A stretch of DNA of 64,000 nucleotides from Polychytrium aggregatum. Its lineage: Eukaryota; Chytridiomycota; Chytridiomycetes; Polychytriales. This document shows, one piece after another, positions 45,601-58,500 of this stretch (within the stretch, counting starts at the first letter, position 1; each line of letters opens with the position of its first letter). The stretch lies in the NCBI RefSeq assembly GCF_025602895.1, contig NW_026516308.1, positions 1 through 64,000 on the forward strand. Direction: 5' to 3'. The position numbers and the translations under genes are program-made. Under the pieces are notes generated by a model that saw nothing but the letters and a program-made list of their open reading frames with translations, was not told the DNA's origin and ran no database searches.

Positions 45601-48600
45601 TCATATGCTCTCTTTGATGCAACCTGCCATTGCCCAACGCCAGCAATTCGATCAGTCAACCACATGCCATGGGCAGCAAAGATGGAATAGCCATCGCGCT
45701 TGGGTTTCAAGCTCAAAGCGAAAGCACTTACAGCTTCAGTACATAGAGACCATTTGCTGTGCTCTGGAGAAGGGATCTGAAAGGTGGAGCGAGGTGAATC
45801 CGAATCCTTGTCCAAGATACCTCCCTCGCTATGAACTACTCCAACATCGGCCAGCAATTTCGTCGCCACAAATGTCCGAGACAGATCGAACGGTCGCGCC
45901 GAATTGGGAGATAGCTCGAAATGCTCGCCTCCAAACAGTTCATCACTCGAGTTCAATCAGGTTCAGAACGTACGTGATCGTGACAAAGTTCGTCACGATG
46001 ATGGCAAAGCAAATCGTCGTAGAGGATATGAGGAGAACGGTGATGTTCATCGAGTTCTTGCGCAAGATTGCAGCCCGCAGTCGATGCAGTTCCTCGGTCC
46101 GTCTTGTTGCCATGCGCGTGTCGGCCAAATTCTGATGTCGGTTCATCGACTCATGGTTATCCTGTTGCTCATGAACACTGTGCTGGTCTTCATTAGAATC
46201 GAACTCGCGATTGTTATCTTCAGCCATAGCTGTACGGACTATATAAGGCTTCACACGACTCAAGCTCTTCATTGTTGCTGTGAAGATACCATCATCGGTA
46301 TGTTGACGGGCCTCTTCCATTTCCAGACTGTCGGCCTTGTCCAGTAAAGTCGTTGCCTTTGCAAGGTCACCTTGAACCTGAGGGCAGCAGCGCAAAAGAC
46401 AAGCACGATATGTTGGCATCACCGCGAATCACAACAGCATTTGCATTGACATCACACGTAAAGCAGTAGAATATCCCTCCTGAAGCAAGCCACAACACGC
46501 CCTTCCGAAAACTGCCCTAGTCAAGCCAAAACACAATCCCATACCTGGAGCAAGAATGCGCCGTACTGCCGCAGAAGCTGTATACTTCTCGGAAACCTGG
46601 GATGCGAGTTACGATCAATATTCGATTGAGACAGGGGGTTCCTCTGTGCTTGCGCTTACTTTGTAATCAAGACGCCATAGGACGTGGCCGCCTTCTCCGA
46701 GTGATGATAGGCTGCCGACGCGAAATGGGCCAAGTCCTCCTGCTTATATTTCTGTAGGATGAAGTGCATCTGTAAGCAGGCGCGACGCAGCCTTTGATGC
46801 TCGACAAAGGGTTTCAGCGCGATCTCGACGACCTTCATTATCTCTCTATCGATCCAGTTCAGTCGTGGTGTGCCTAATACCTTGTCCAGGATCAAGGACC
46901 AAAGTTCCAGAAGAAACTTGAGTGCCAGGTAGTGATTAGATCTTGCTTCCCGGTCTAGTTTCTTGTATTCCGCAAACGCGGCAACATCTAGCTGCACGCC
47001 TGAGCCAAGGAAATCGACTTCTCGGCTCTGAGTTGATATCTATATGTGCAGCAAGATCAAACCATGGGTGAATACGCGGAGCCTGACCGAGCAGCCGTGA
47101 AGACCAGCCAAAGCCAAGATCAGTGACTGAGTGCACCTGCCTTTTCATCATAGTAGATCTGAAAGCGCACGTCGATCGGGGAGTTGTGTCTTTGGGCCTG
47201 CCGTAGCTGCTTGGCGGCCTCCATCTTTGACTGCTGCACGAACGAAAAGTAGCTTGCATAGCACAGTCTGATCCAATGGCACCTTGGGAATTCGGTAATT
47301 CCGCGCTTCCATCAGAGACACGGTCAGATGCAAGGTTACCAGAGTAGCCAGGCCAACAAAAACGAAAGGTCGATGAATACATAATCCCAAGAAAGGGCAA
47401 CACACTTATGCACACGCAGCCTGCACGTTGGCTCGTAAATGCTCTATCGATGGAAGTCCGAGTTACCAAGAAGATGTCACGGAGCTCTCCAACGAGTGCT
47501 TGCTTAACGTTCCGTCTCCTAGAATCCATCTTGGCTGTGATAAATCGCGCCGTGATCTCGACATGAGTCCAATGGTAGAAGACAATAGGGTCGTCGTCCG
47601 GATTGACGGTGCTGAGGGCATCGGCCAGTCGCTTGCGGCTGCTCGATTCGATCCATTTCAGCAGCCAGGCCGTGAAAAAGTAGCCTGTGACCCAGAGCGG
47701 TGCTATGAGCGAGCCCATCACGATAGGAACGACAGAGCTCGTTTGGAGATTTGAGCCACCAAAGGTATTGACGAGGCAAGTAATGAATGCAATCAAGCCG
47801 ATTCCAAATGCACTAAAATAAAAGCCAGATCGCTGTCGATATTGGACAAGATGACGGAGATGATTGTTAGTAAGAATTCGGCTGGACCAACAGCTAGTCG
47901 AACCTTGTGGGTCTTTGGATCCATAATCAGCCCGGTATCTCCACAGTCTAAATGAACCTAGTATCCACTGGCTCACGACTACCATTTGGTTGATCTTGGG
48001 ATTGTAGTATGGCAAATCTATGGCAGTAATAGAGCAAAAGCATGTAGAATGATGGGTTGACATTTGCCGCGCGATGTGGCTCCACTTCTCCAGTTGCATG
48101 GGTGCGAGAGGCATGGATCGAAGCGTAAACCCACAATAGTTCAGGACCATCAGCATAGTTCCGGGCACCATCGTGGCCACGCCAATGCGTAGCAGCGGGA
48201 TATTGGCGGGGACCATCAGCCACACCAGAACGAGTAGTGACTTGAGGAAGATATCTGGAAGCGACATGGCGACGATAGTTAGCGAGCACGCAATGCCTCA
48301 GGATCGGCATCCACCGCCATGAGGCTACATGTTCTATGAGCATCCTACGAATCGCGACATGTCGCATATCGCATGTTGCACAGCACGGTTCCTGCGAGCA
48401 GAGTCCATCGAAATGTATCCTACAAGCAAGGTCGACTCGTCCGTGAACCTTGCTCTGTGAATAATGGAGGTGGATGTATGATTTTAGGCTGGGTCGCCGA
48501 GACTGCGCCGATTCGGTTCATGGTTTTACTGCGGAACCAGATGAGTTGGACGAACTTATTGGCAGAGATAGAGTGACTCACCATGGGGCTCTTGAGGGTT

Positions 48601-50202
48601 GGATCGGGGTTGAGATAGCTGCGAACAATGGAGGCATCGAGCGGAATGAATTGTCGGAAGAGCAGAGTGGCAGAAAAGCTCAGCTGAAGGAGCTCAGGTT
48701 GACAAGCCGAGAGCAATTTTATACGTACAAGACGCTCAAGCCCGCGGCGATCGGGATATACACCACCAGGGTGATGATGGATACAACAAACAAAGGAAGT
48801 CGACTGCCGACGACACAGTTGCTGCCACCCAGCTGGGAACTTGAAAGAGAGCTCTGGATCGTGCAAACCAGAGCGCTCATCAGGCTTTCGACGATGGGGA
48901 TGCTAGGTAGAAGGAAAGCGGACGATTCAGCCAAGCAGGTGAGCAGCATTGCGAGCTACAGGCCATTCTACTTGCAACAATGCTGTATATCGTCAAAGGG
49001 TCAATTCCACGATACTCACTAGAAGACAGTTGGCAGATACGACGCAAAAAAACGAAGCGTCTTGATCGGCCCTGAGGGAGTCGAAAGGGTGAATACGATT
49101 TCATCAAACGATGCAATGACAGAACGAAGTGATCCGAACGAGCTTGACATACATATCGCCTCTTGTTTTCCGTTCTGCAGTGGAGCCACTCCATTGGTGT
49201 TAGCGTGACGTATCTCTACCAATGACCCAGTTTCGAATGCCCTGCACTGCAGTATCGATTACAACTCACAAACAAGCCCCAGCAGATATAAATGATGTTC
49301 AGGATCAACAGTGCCACAGACGAGACGGCAATCGCGTTGAGCGTCACGTAGGTTGGCGTGATGTCGAAGGTGAGATATTTGACTTCGACAAAGTTGACCA
49401 GGAAATCCGGCAGCATGTAGACGCTGCGGAGGGAGTCCGAGAAGAAAAAGCACAGTAGCTGCCCATCCTCGATCACGAGGGACACGTAGTCTAATACAGA
49501 GGAGCTGCGTTGATGGAGTAGAACATTGTATGGCCGCGTTACCGAAGGAGCTGGCACGGAGTGCGGCGGTCGATAATGACGCACAAATAATGACCCAAAC
49601 CACTCTGCATAGTCAGGCTTGATCAGTGGAAGTCGCAAGCCCGATCGAACAACTTTGATGCTCGGACACAGGCCAATGACTAGTGGGCAAAGCATCGGTC
49701 GCCACCACATCCATTCCTGGCGGCGAGAAAGCACTTACGTATTGCCATGGACAATGTAGAAGAGGAGCGCGAACATAACATCTCTGACGGTTTCCGTCAG
49801 ACGGCGCTGAGTCAGGAGCTCGGATGCTTCGGTCGTCTCGCCAGTCGATGATGCACCGTCGCTGCTGCGTGAGCTGAATCCTTTGGCATCCCGACTCAGC
49901 GAGCTCCTTCGTGGCCCACCGAACTTTCGTGGTGGTGTTACTTTACTCTCGTCATGATCACTCGTAGCATCGTGCTCAGAAGCATGACTTGCTTCGGCGA
50001 TATCTACAAGTGAGAGCGACGTATCAGCATCCAAGGGTCCAGGCTCATTATATCCGAAACCAAGGGTCCAGGCTCGTGATATCCGCGCCCTCATGCAGGT
50101 GCGTAATTTCTTGCGCTTACTTGCAAACGATGCTTTCTTGATGCACGAGGCCATAGGAAAACTGTGCAGCGCCGATGAGTTCTTGGACTCATCCAAGTTC
50201 AT
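42630..50202 (-). CDS. TmcB-like large multipass membrane protein (copy 1)
   Basis: A roughly 7.6-kb gene with many small exons on the minus strand. It starts with MNLDESKNSSALHS (ATG 50202) and ends with the tail NISLYSMPAK (stop 42630). An N-terminal membrane block (LRSVYMLPDFLVNF, LLILNIIYICWGLFV, LLVLVWLMVPANIPLL, VPIVMGSLIAPLWVTGYFF) leads into a cytosolic part with THVEITARFITAKMDSRRR, GVQLDVAAFAEYKKLDREAR and GDLAKATTLLDKADSLE. These match the TPR-like core of the TmcB/TmcC family named from Dictyostelium. Further helices and lumenal loops with N-glycosylation sites (NVSQ, NTSI, NLTN) follow, then FVIEILVLILGQFLIVA and a basic cytosolic tail. The function in fungi is unknown; membrane signalling is a guess. 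Exon edges were not all resolved. Confidence 0.75.
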
Positions 50203-50813
50203 TTTGCAAACGCCGCGCTGGAGAACAGGAGAGCAAGCGGCGATTTCTCCAACAGGGCTGTGAATTTATAAGTCTGTAATCCAGGGGGTATCGAGAGGAA
50301 TCAGACGGGAGAAGGATATCTGCCTGCGATTGCTCCCTGCAATGGATGACGATTCCGGCTCGGTTAGGATCATATGATTGGGGTTGTTCCGCATTTGTCC
50401 ACCGCCCAATAGAGTCGGCTTGTCGACGCAAGTCTGGCCCGCAGAATGACGTCGTCCCCTGAGTCAACTACTTGGATGGGGTTCATGATTCAGTATGTGG
50501 TGGGATGGGTATGCAGATGATCGAGGATGCGCATCATTCATTTCAGTGCAATGCAAACACTCGCCCACCGCTCGCTGTGACCAAGCTTGGGTTGATTGGC
50601 TCAGTCACGACACCTCATAGACTACTTTATAAGACGGGGCTCGGAACCACAGGCAAGGCAAATCCGATATATATATATATTGTTTCATTATGACCCCGGC
50701 TGGCGACCAATGATGGAAATTAGCAGGTAAGGATGAATATAGGATCGCTGTGCGCGACGCTGTTATCGCTATTGCGTCGAGCCATAGTAAAGGGCGAGAT
50801 AGGTCCCGTCGCT
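50203..50813. other. Intergenic, no gene seen
   Basis: Upstream flank of the first TmcB-like gene. It includes a short TA run near 50669-50680. No convincing coding region. Confidence 0.45.
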
Positions 50814-51617
50814 TCACGGGTGTAAGCATGGTTGACGCAGGCTGTAGCGGACTGACGAGGCCCGAGTTGGCACATGAATCTTTGGGTGATCGGCGCCGGG
50901 AGGGATCTGTGAGTACTTTTCGACGACGACTTCACGACCCTGGATATCGGTGACCGTATATATCATCTTGACAGGAACCTCATAGTCCAGCGAGGGCAGG
51001 ACAGTCTTTTGGCTTGCACCGACGTGGGAGATCGTTGGCCTGGAGGCGGTATCGGCGAGCTCCGTTGGGCAAGAGTCAACAGTGTCAACAGCAACAGAAG
51101 GCAAAGATGAAGGTAGCGCTGTGAATGACAGCCTCGGCGCCGCAGAGAACGACGAGGTTATTTGCACTGACAAACGATGGTCGACGGACTCGTTGCAGAA
51201 AGGCGTGTGCGAATCGATCCCCTCGACTTGTGGCTTGCGTCTGCGAGGAAGCGTCTCGCCAGCCGGGCTCTGCGCAATCCTACGTCGATTTTGGATTGGC
51301 CTATCAAGCGAGCACGCCGTTATCGGAAGCCCGCCTGACGTCGGAGGTTGAGGCAGTCCATCGAAATCGAGGTCGAGCAGATAGCCCATCGAGCTCTTTC
51401 GGGGCGGAAGCACCGGCGGAGTGAAAATTGTCCTGGAAGTGGTTCGCTGTGGAATGGGGCCGCGACGGAGCAGCGGGCGTTCGAGCGGAACTTGGCTCAG
51501 GTCAGCAGATTCGGATGTGAGGCGATTCGGGATCTCGGTGCATAGCGAGGGCCTGTGGTTGCAGAAGTGACAGACGCTGGCATTATGGGAGTGGGATTGG
51601 GGTGTTGATGAGGACAT
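50814..51617 (-). CDS. Uncharacterised proline/serine-rich ORF, 267 aa
   Basis: An open frame from ATG 51617 (MSSSTPQSHSHNASVCHFC) to TGA 50814-50816. The N-terminal two thirds look disordered (Ser, Pro and Arg rich). The last part is more ordered (LDYEVPVKMIYTVTDIQGRE). A CX2C/H-like stretch (CHFCNHRPSLC) near the start could bind metal. I recognise no family. The frame extends upstream to 52238 without an ATG that looks better. It lies between two TmcB-like genes on the same strand. It may be a real small gene or one exon of something larger. Confidence 0.4.
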   Translation of the reverse strand: MSSSTPQSHSHNASVCHFCNHRPSLCTEIPNRLTSESADLSQVPLERPLLRRGPIPQRTTSRTIFTPPVLPPRKSSMGYLLDLDFDGLPQPPTSGGLPITACSLDRPIQNRRRIAQSPAGETLPRRRKPQVEGIDSHTPFCNESVDHRLSVQITSSFSAAPRLSFTALPSSLPSVAVDTVDSCPTELADTASRPTISHVGASQKTVLPSLDYEVPVKMIYTVTDIQGREVVVEKYSQIPPGADHPKIHVPTRASSVRYSLRQPCLHP

Positions 51618-52536
51618 GGCGTCTAAGGCCCGGTGATGGCGAGAAAAGGGCAAGCAACCGCTTGAGCGATAGCCGAGGGAAGGCAAGGGAGTGGAAAGTG
51701 GGCGCTGGTCGGCACAATGCAAGGCGGCGTGAATTCTGGACGAAAAACGGCAGTCTCGGTGGACTTGGATGCAGGTCCACAGCTGAGTGCAGCCGGAGCG
51801 ATGATGCAGGGAAGCAGTTGCGGATGCTGGTCGGCCGATGCTGGTCGGCTGATTGCAGCAGGAACGGAGACGAAGCCAAAAAGGTCGATGCGCCGAGAGC
51901 CGGTTCATGGGGAGGCGCCAGGCACGAAACGCAGAGACGGACACAGACGCGACCGCGCAGCGCAGCAAGGGCGGCGGGAGCGGCAAGGCGCCACGAGCCC
52001 ACAGCGCAACTGGGCTGGAACCTGGGCCGGGGTGAGTGCTGTTGCTCTGTGTGCTGTGGGCGACGACGCTGACACGGTGCACGCGCTGCCTGTGTGACAC
52101 ACGTGGACACAGCTGTACAGCCCAGAGCTGTGCCAGAGAAGGCCGCGGCTCCTGACCGCCCCGGACGCCACACGGCCCCGAAGGACCGTGGGCCCTGGTG
52201 CTCCGATCCTGGATCCCAGCCCCGCGGCGTGCCTTCATGCCTCCATGCTTTCATGGCCCACGATCCCGACCGGCGTTGACGCCGCCAGAGAACCTGCATG
52301 GTCCAGCGCCACCGAGCATGAGCCCCTTGCGTGCGGACTCGCTTCATGGGGCTTGACACTCACAAGGCCTGCTCCCAGCGATCGCCCTCCAACAGGAGCA
52401 TGGGCTGCAGGAGTTCATGGAAAAGAAACCGTTCATCTGCGTAGCTTGCCATGCGTGGGAGAGTCGACAAAAGCCGCAGCTTTAGCGGATGAACCAGCCT
52501 GAACATGTGCTGCGTGAGAGTGTCCGACCATCGGAT
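51618..52536. other. GC-rich spacer, no gene recognised
   Basis: Between the 267-aa ORF and the 3' end of the second TmcB-like gene. Overlapping frames on both strands have biased composition and no motif. Confidence 0.4.
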
Positions 52537-55500
52537 TCACTCGAATGAGTTTTCGTTCTCGCTCTCCTGGATGTCGTGGCCGCCATCCACATTTTCATTC
52601 CTGGCTTCCGGCGCCCCCCAGCGCGGCTTTGGATGGATGACAATCAGGTTCGGGCTGTTCTGCTGGGCTGCCTGGTAATAGGACAGCGGGCTTTTGCCTC
52701 GCTCGGCCTTGGTGGGGCTCGGCTCCGCGCTCTCTGCCGCCGAGAATGACGTGGATACCCGCTTGGGTGTGCTGTTTCTCGGACTGCCTGTTTGGGTTCG
52801 GAGGATCGACCCTTGAACAGCACCGGATCCAGGCGATGTGCTCGACGCGGACATGTATGATGGCTTTGTGAGCTGATCGACACTTCCAAACTTGACAGGC
52901 GGTTTGGATCGCTCGAGTTGGTCAGACCGACCGGGCGACTCGAACCGACGGGCCATCGCACCATCCGGCTTGGGCTGCGGCTTGACCAGCTTCCTTCGCC
53001 ACTCCCACTGTCGGCGCTCGTGCCAGTCCTTAATTTTCCTGTACCAAACAGTGTAAAACCACTCGACTTCATCGCTTTGCAGACCGCGTGCGAGCCTATC
53101 TGCAACTTCTGGATGCTTTCGGATGTTCTCTGGAAGTCTGGAGAGTGCCCGTGGTGAGCGCCACGATCAGCATTGTTTCCTGCTGTATGGCCGCATGACT
53201 TGCCTCAGCCCGCCGCTCGAATCCATGCTCCACTGATTCACTCCGTGCTTACCTGACTATCAAATCTGTAAACGGGGCCAAGTCGAGGGGATAGAGTCAA
53301 TATCGTGAAATGGCTATGGGTCTGCGTTGCTTCATCCGTCTGCAGCCGCACACAATTCGATCAGGAGTGCGATGCCGGTGCCCGGCGAGTGCACATCACC
53401 GCACTTACCTATGACACAGTCGTTGACGAAGCGGAACCGCGTGTTCATCCGGTGAAACACAATGAACTGGCCCACAACAATGATGACGATCTGGCCCGCC
53501 AACAGGATGTTGTTGTACCACTGATAGGTTGCAAGGTTGGTGTCGAGGTTTCCGTATATGGATGCCTCTGCTCTTTGATATCCTTCGATCAGGTCCGGGG
53601 TGAGCAGGGTTCGCAGCAGACTGATCGTGGCGTTATCGGGCACAAAGGGCCCGACCAGCGTCGCTTCGTAGAATCTATTCTGGATGCCGTAGATGTAGTT
53701 CTGCAAGTACGGAATGCCGTGGCTGACCATGCTGCTGACATTCCCCATGGAAGGGTTCCACGTGCGATTGAAGCACGCCGACTGGTTCAGCAGCAAGCAA
53801 CTCATCTCCAAGTCCCCGAACAACGTTGAACTATAAAGCTCAAAGGGCAGTGTTGGTGGACTATCTGTTGTGCGGAAGGGTTGGAGGAAATATCATTTTC
53901 TGTGAATATCGTGCCATCATGCCCCCTGGAGTCCTTGGAAACCGATAGACCGGGCAGCAGCACTGATGACGATGCAGCAGTACCCAATCTCCTGTCAGGC
54001 AGCTAGTCCAGAGCGCCTCTCAATGACGTTCAGCCACTCACTCGTTGGGTTTCCATATATCATATTCGTGTAGATCATGTAGAGATTGAGGAATTCATGG
54101 TCGTAGAATGCACGTATCTGAGGCTCGCTCCCCCAGGTGAATGTGTCCTGGATGAGCATCTCATTGGTGCAAGTGAAGGTTCGGATGTTGAACGTCATCA
54201 TGTCGCTGAACTGATCGACTGTACCGAAGTTGACGCCCATTTGATTCACAGACTAGGATACGGATTTGTGTTGCCGTCTATGAGTGCGGATCTCTGTGCT
54301 GACGAACGAACGAACGAACGAACGAACGAACGAACGAACGAACGAACGAACGAACGAACGAACGAACGAACGAACGAACGAACGAACGAACGAACGAACG
54401 AACGAACGAACGAACGAACGAACGAACGAACGAACGAACGAACGAACGAACGAACGAACGAACGAACGAACGAACGAACGAACGAACGAACGAACGAACG
54501 AACGAACGAACGAACGAACGAACGAACGAACGAACGAACGAACGAACGAACGAACGAACGAACGAACGAACGAACGAACGAACGAACGAACGAACGAACG
54601 ACAAACTAATGCAACAATGGGTCGTGCCCCTGCTACATCACACGCATTATCCTGGTTTACTGCGCTTCCATTCCATTGTGACTTACCATCACATTGATGT
54701 AGTAGAACACCCCGGCGAGTGTGCATGTTGCCATGACATACAGACCGTATTGAAGCCGCAGTCCCCATTTTCCAGAGGCAAACGACTGCTTCACACTTTC
54801 GCTGTCAACAGCCAGGTTGCTGGTGGTGTTAAAGAAAATGTCCTCACTCCGTTCAAGCTCGATCTTGTTGATGTGTTCTTTGATGATTTGAGCTGGAATC
54901 TCTTTGAAAAACGAGAGAGCCTTCCGCTGGAGCTTCAGGAACGACATTACGCCAAAGTCCAGAATTACCACAAGCGCAATGACGACCAATATATAGACTA
55001 TCGTGAGCTCAGTGATTGTGGTTGCGGCTGCAGGAGGTATCAATTCCGGAGAGTCAGTGCTTCCGAGTCAGTATTTTGCATCCGGACAAACAATTGTGCG
55101 CGACAGGCGCCAGGTCAGTGTCAGGGATGACAGAATCACTCTCAGCTACCTGTAGCGGCCGTGGCGCTTTGATACGCCTGAGTGACCAGGGAACAGCGAT
55201 GCGTCAGCCTATTTTGAGCCATGTCACACGTTTGATAGCCATAACGAGGATCGAGAACTTACAAAGAAGCAGTCGTTCATGGAGTAGTCGTAATAGACAT
55301 GAAGGTACCGGAAGTTGTCCATGACAAATCTGGTGGCGCCATTGTGACTCGGTGAGCTTGGGCCCATCACTCATCGCGTTTCAGAACGGCAGTGATGAGA
55401 CGGCCCGACAACACCACCCCACGGGTTGTTATCGCTGCATCAGGCCCAACAAGCGCAGCTATACTCCATCACAATCGAACCTGAACGAGCTGTCATAGGA

Positions 55501-58500
55501 TATGTTTGCAAAGGCCGAGAAGCTCTTGTAGCTGAGACTGATGATCAATACATGTCAGTGCAGTGTTGCGCACTGGGCATCAGCGAGTGAATAGCCCCAA
55601 CACCCGGATATCAACAGCTCGGTGTCAATGCGATTGATACAGTGCACTCACTCGTATCCGCTGGACGCCAGTCTCTGCAAACATGTGAAATGCACCAACA
55701 GCGTTAGCATGCCGAGCACAGCGCCATCGCTCGCACATGCACACACTGTCTCAAACATCCTGCCACTGCGGTAGTGTTACCTTGGTCAAGTCGTACCCGC
55801 TCACTATCTCTTGAAATGGCTGGTTGACATACGGATACGCAGTGAGGTTGACTGCGATGGAGGGATCGTTGTACCATGAAAAAGTTGCTGGATCAATATC
55901 AGACCAAGAGAACAGCCAATCTGTCCAGTAGTTGTACTGATCCATTTCGGATCGCAGCAGAAGTTGTTGTTGATTGAATGTGGCTGTGTCGTTGGCAAGA
56001 TATGCCGCTTGCAGTGCCCTCGCGCGATATGGAATCCAGGCACTGAACCTTTCACGAGAATGAAGTCTAAGTGCGAAACGCTGAGCATTAATTCATGAAC
56101 GCCAATTCAACAAACTGCCCCATTCATAGCGGATGTAACACACACATACCCTTGCAGAATTTTGGTGCCGAATATGGTGTACTGCAGTAAGTGCGCACAC
56201 AGGATCGAGTTGGTGACAGCCGCCGCCAAGCTCATCAGCCCCATGATGTTTGACGCAATCGTTAGCGACTTCATGTCGCGGTTACGCTTGATGATGAGCT
56301 GCGATCGCATTCGCATTCGCTCTTGCATGGCCTTGTAATCGTCCGCCGACGTCGTGCCGGTTGACGAGGGCGCCTGGCTTCGGGATTCGTGCTTGTCCAT
56401 GTTTCTGACTCTCTGCGCAACCGATGCTCGTTCTTCGGGGACGCGATTGAGTCGAGAAGCTTGCGATTTCTGTGGGCTGGAGCGTGGTTCCCTCTCCAGG
56501 GTCATGATGTTGTGCAAATCGTCGACAGATCCGTCAGCTTGCTCTTCGCCCTCGAGGAAATCGGCCTTTTCCACGAGTGCGTTTCCCTTCTCGATATCGT
56601 TGGTCACATCAAAGCAAAACTTTGCGTACATTCTCAGAAAATACTACGAGGGCGTATCGGGGTGGATTAGCGAGTCTCACGAATCGCCAAACACCGGTCG
56701 CTATGGAGACCCGTCCACTCCGGCGAGCATTACCTGGCTCTTCGGGAATCTACGTAGTCATCACATGACATCGTGTTAGTGTCGCTCTGGAGCTCTGGAG
56801 ATTACTCGATCATCGGTGGCGACTGGTAAGGCTGAGCAGCTTCATTGGTCCGAGTGTCGCCACAAAGTCGTCACAAAGGTGCGCTTACCGGCTGACCAGG
56901 GACAGATATGCATTATCCGCTTTCTGGGAGGTCGAGTACAGCCTCAGACCAACGCTCTCGACATCAAAGACAGTCGTTTTCTTGTCCACCACGGTTGACC
57001 AAAACTTGGTTATATATGCGTTCGCAATCTGGTGGTTGCGTGTGGCCGTCCGGTGGCTCTTTTGAAAATCGGCAAAGCTTGTGACATCCAGCTGGACTCC
57101 AGAGCCAAGAAACTCGGACTCGGCCATTTGCTGATTGATCTACCAGAGCGAGACGCGAGGCATTGTGTCAGCAACTCTACACGAGCGCCAAATCTATAGC
57201 AGTCTTTGATCGGCTCAGCCGCTGTGGAGTTGCATGCCGACACAATACGGACGGTCAAACGAGCAAGCTCGAAATTGCAGATACTCAACCTGGTTCAAAA
57301 AGTGTATTTGACAGGAGACGTCGAACGAAGGATCCAGCGACTTGATGCGCTTCAGAGACCTCAGCGCCTCTTGGCGAGCGTTGGTCAGGTGGAACAGATA
57401 TGTTGCGTATTGGAGGCGGATGTACGCTTCTTCCGGGAACTCCTGCAGTCCGCGCTGTTGCCCCATCCGATCACCACAGCGTCAGTAGAAGAACAGGCGC
57501 TTGACTGCAAATCTCACTCCAAGCACGACCGCACAATATGCCAAGCACGATCGCGGCACATGCGACAGCACTGCGAGCCGGTCCGCCATCAAAGCCAGGT
57601 GCTCGATCCAGCCCGAGAGCTCGCCAGAATCACACCCCCACCTTGAAGATACGCTTGACTTCGCCAAATTTGGCCATGTCAACCCTCCTTCTTCTGTTGT
57701 CGAGCGTCTCGACAATGAATCGGGCAGTCATCTCGACGTGCGGCCAGAACCTAAATATGATCGTGTCGTCCTCGTACTGGCTGGAGTGCACGTTCGAGTA
57801 CATATTTTCAAGGGCCCTGCGAGCCTCTTCCTGGACACGGATGTATATGAACTCTGTTTGGGAGTGGCATTTGTACAGATGGCTGCGTCAGTCCCATGAT
57901 CCAGGGCAGGATGCTGCACAACATGACACTCAAGCATGATGCACTCACCGCAAAAGTACCATCCGGTAGCGTATCCGATGAGCACCACAATCACCATCAG
58001 GATCGTGTAAAACCACGGCAGAGACACTGATCCATAAGTTGAAACGCCGACGCCGATCAGACTCATAGCCCCTGCGAACATCGAGGCGCAGTAGTTGGCG
58101 GCGCGCTTGGAGCAAAGCACGAGTCGAGTGAGTACTGTGCATATCGAAGCGGTGGTCACAGACAAGCATCTGTGTGGTACTGCAGCCAAGATGCCAGTAC
58201 AACGATTTGCGAAATGATGACTGCCTACCAGCTGGTTGAAGCGAGCATTGAAGTATGGCTGGTAGAACATGATGGACAAGAACATGAATGTGCAGGTGCA
58301 ATAGCCCACTGCAAACTGAATGATCGGACTCGGCACGAAGCGCCAGCAGCAAATCAAGATCGTCTTGAGAGCGATGTAGATGAGATCCACTCGGCCGTGC
58401 GACTTGTTCCGATTGCCCTTGAGGCACGGATTCATGTCCAAGTACCTGCGAGGCGTGTCGCCAGAGATGGACGGTGGTAATGCGGGCTTAGAGCATAATC

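Noticed and set aside
54097-54768. Repeat proteins ERTN and RSFV on both strands
   Set aside because: They come from a tetranucleotide microsatellite that lacks stops in all frames; it sits in an intron of the TmcB-like gene.
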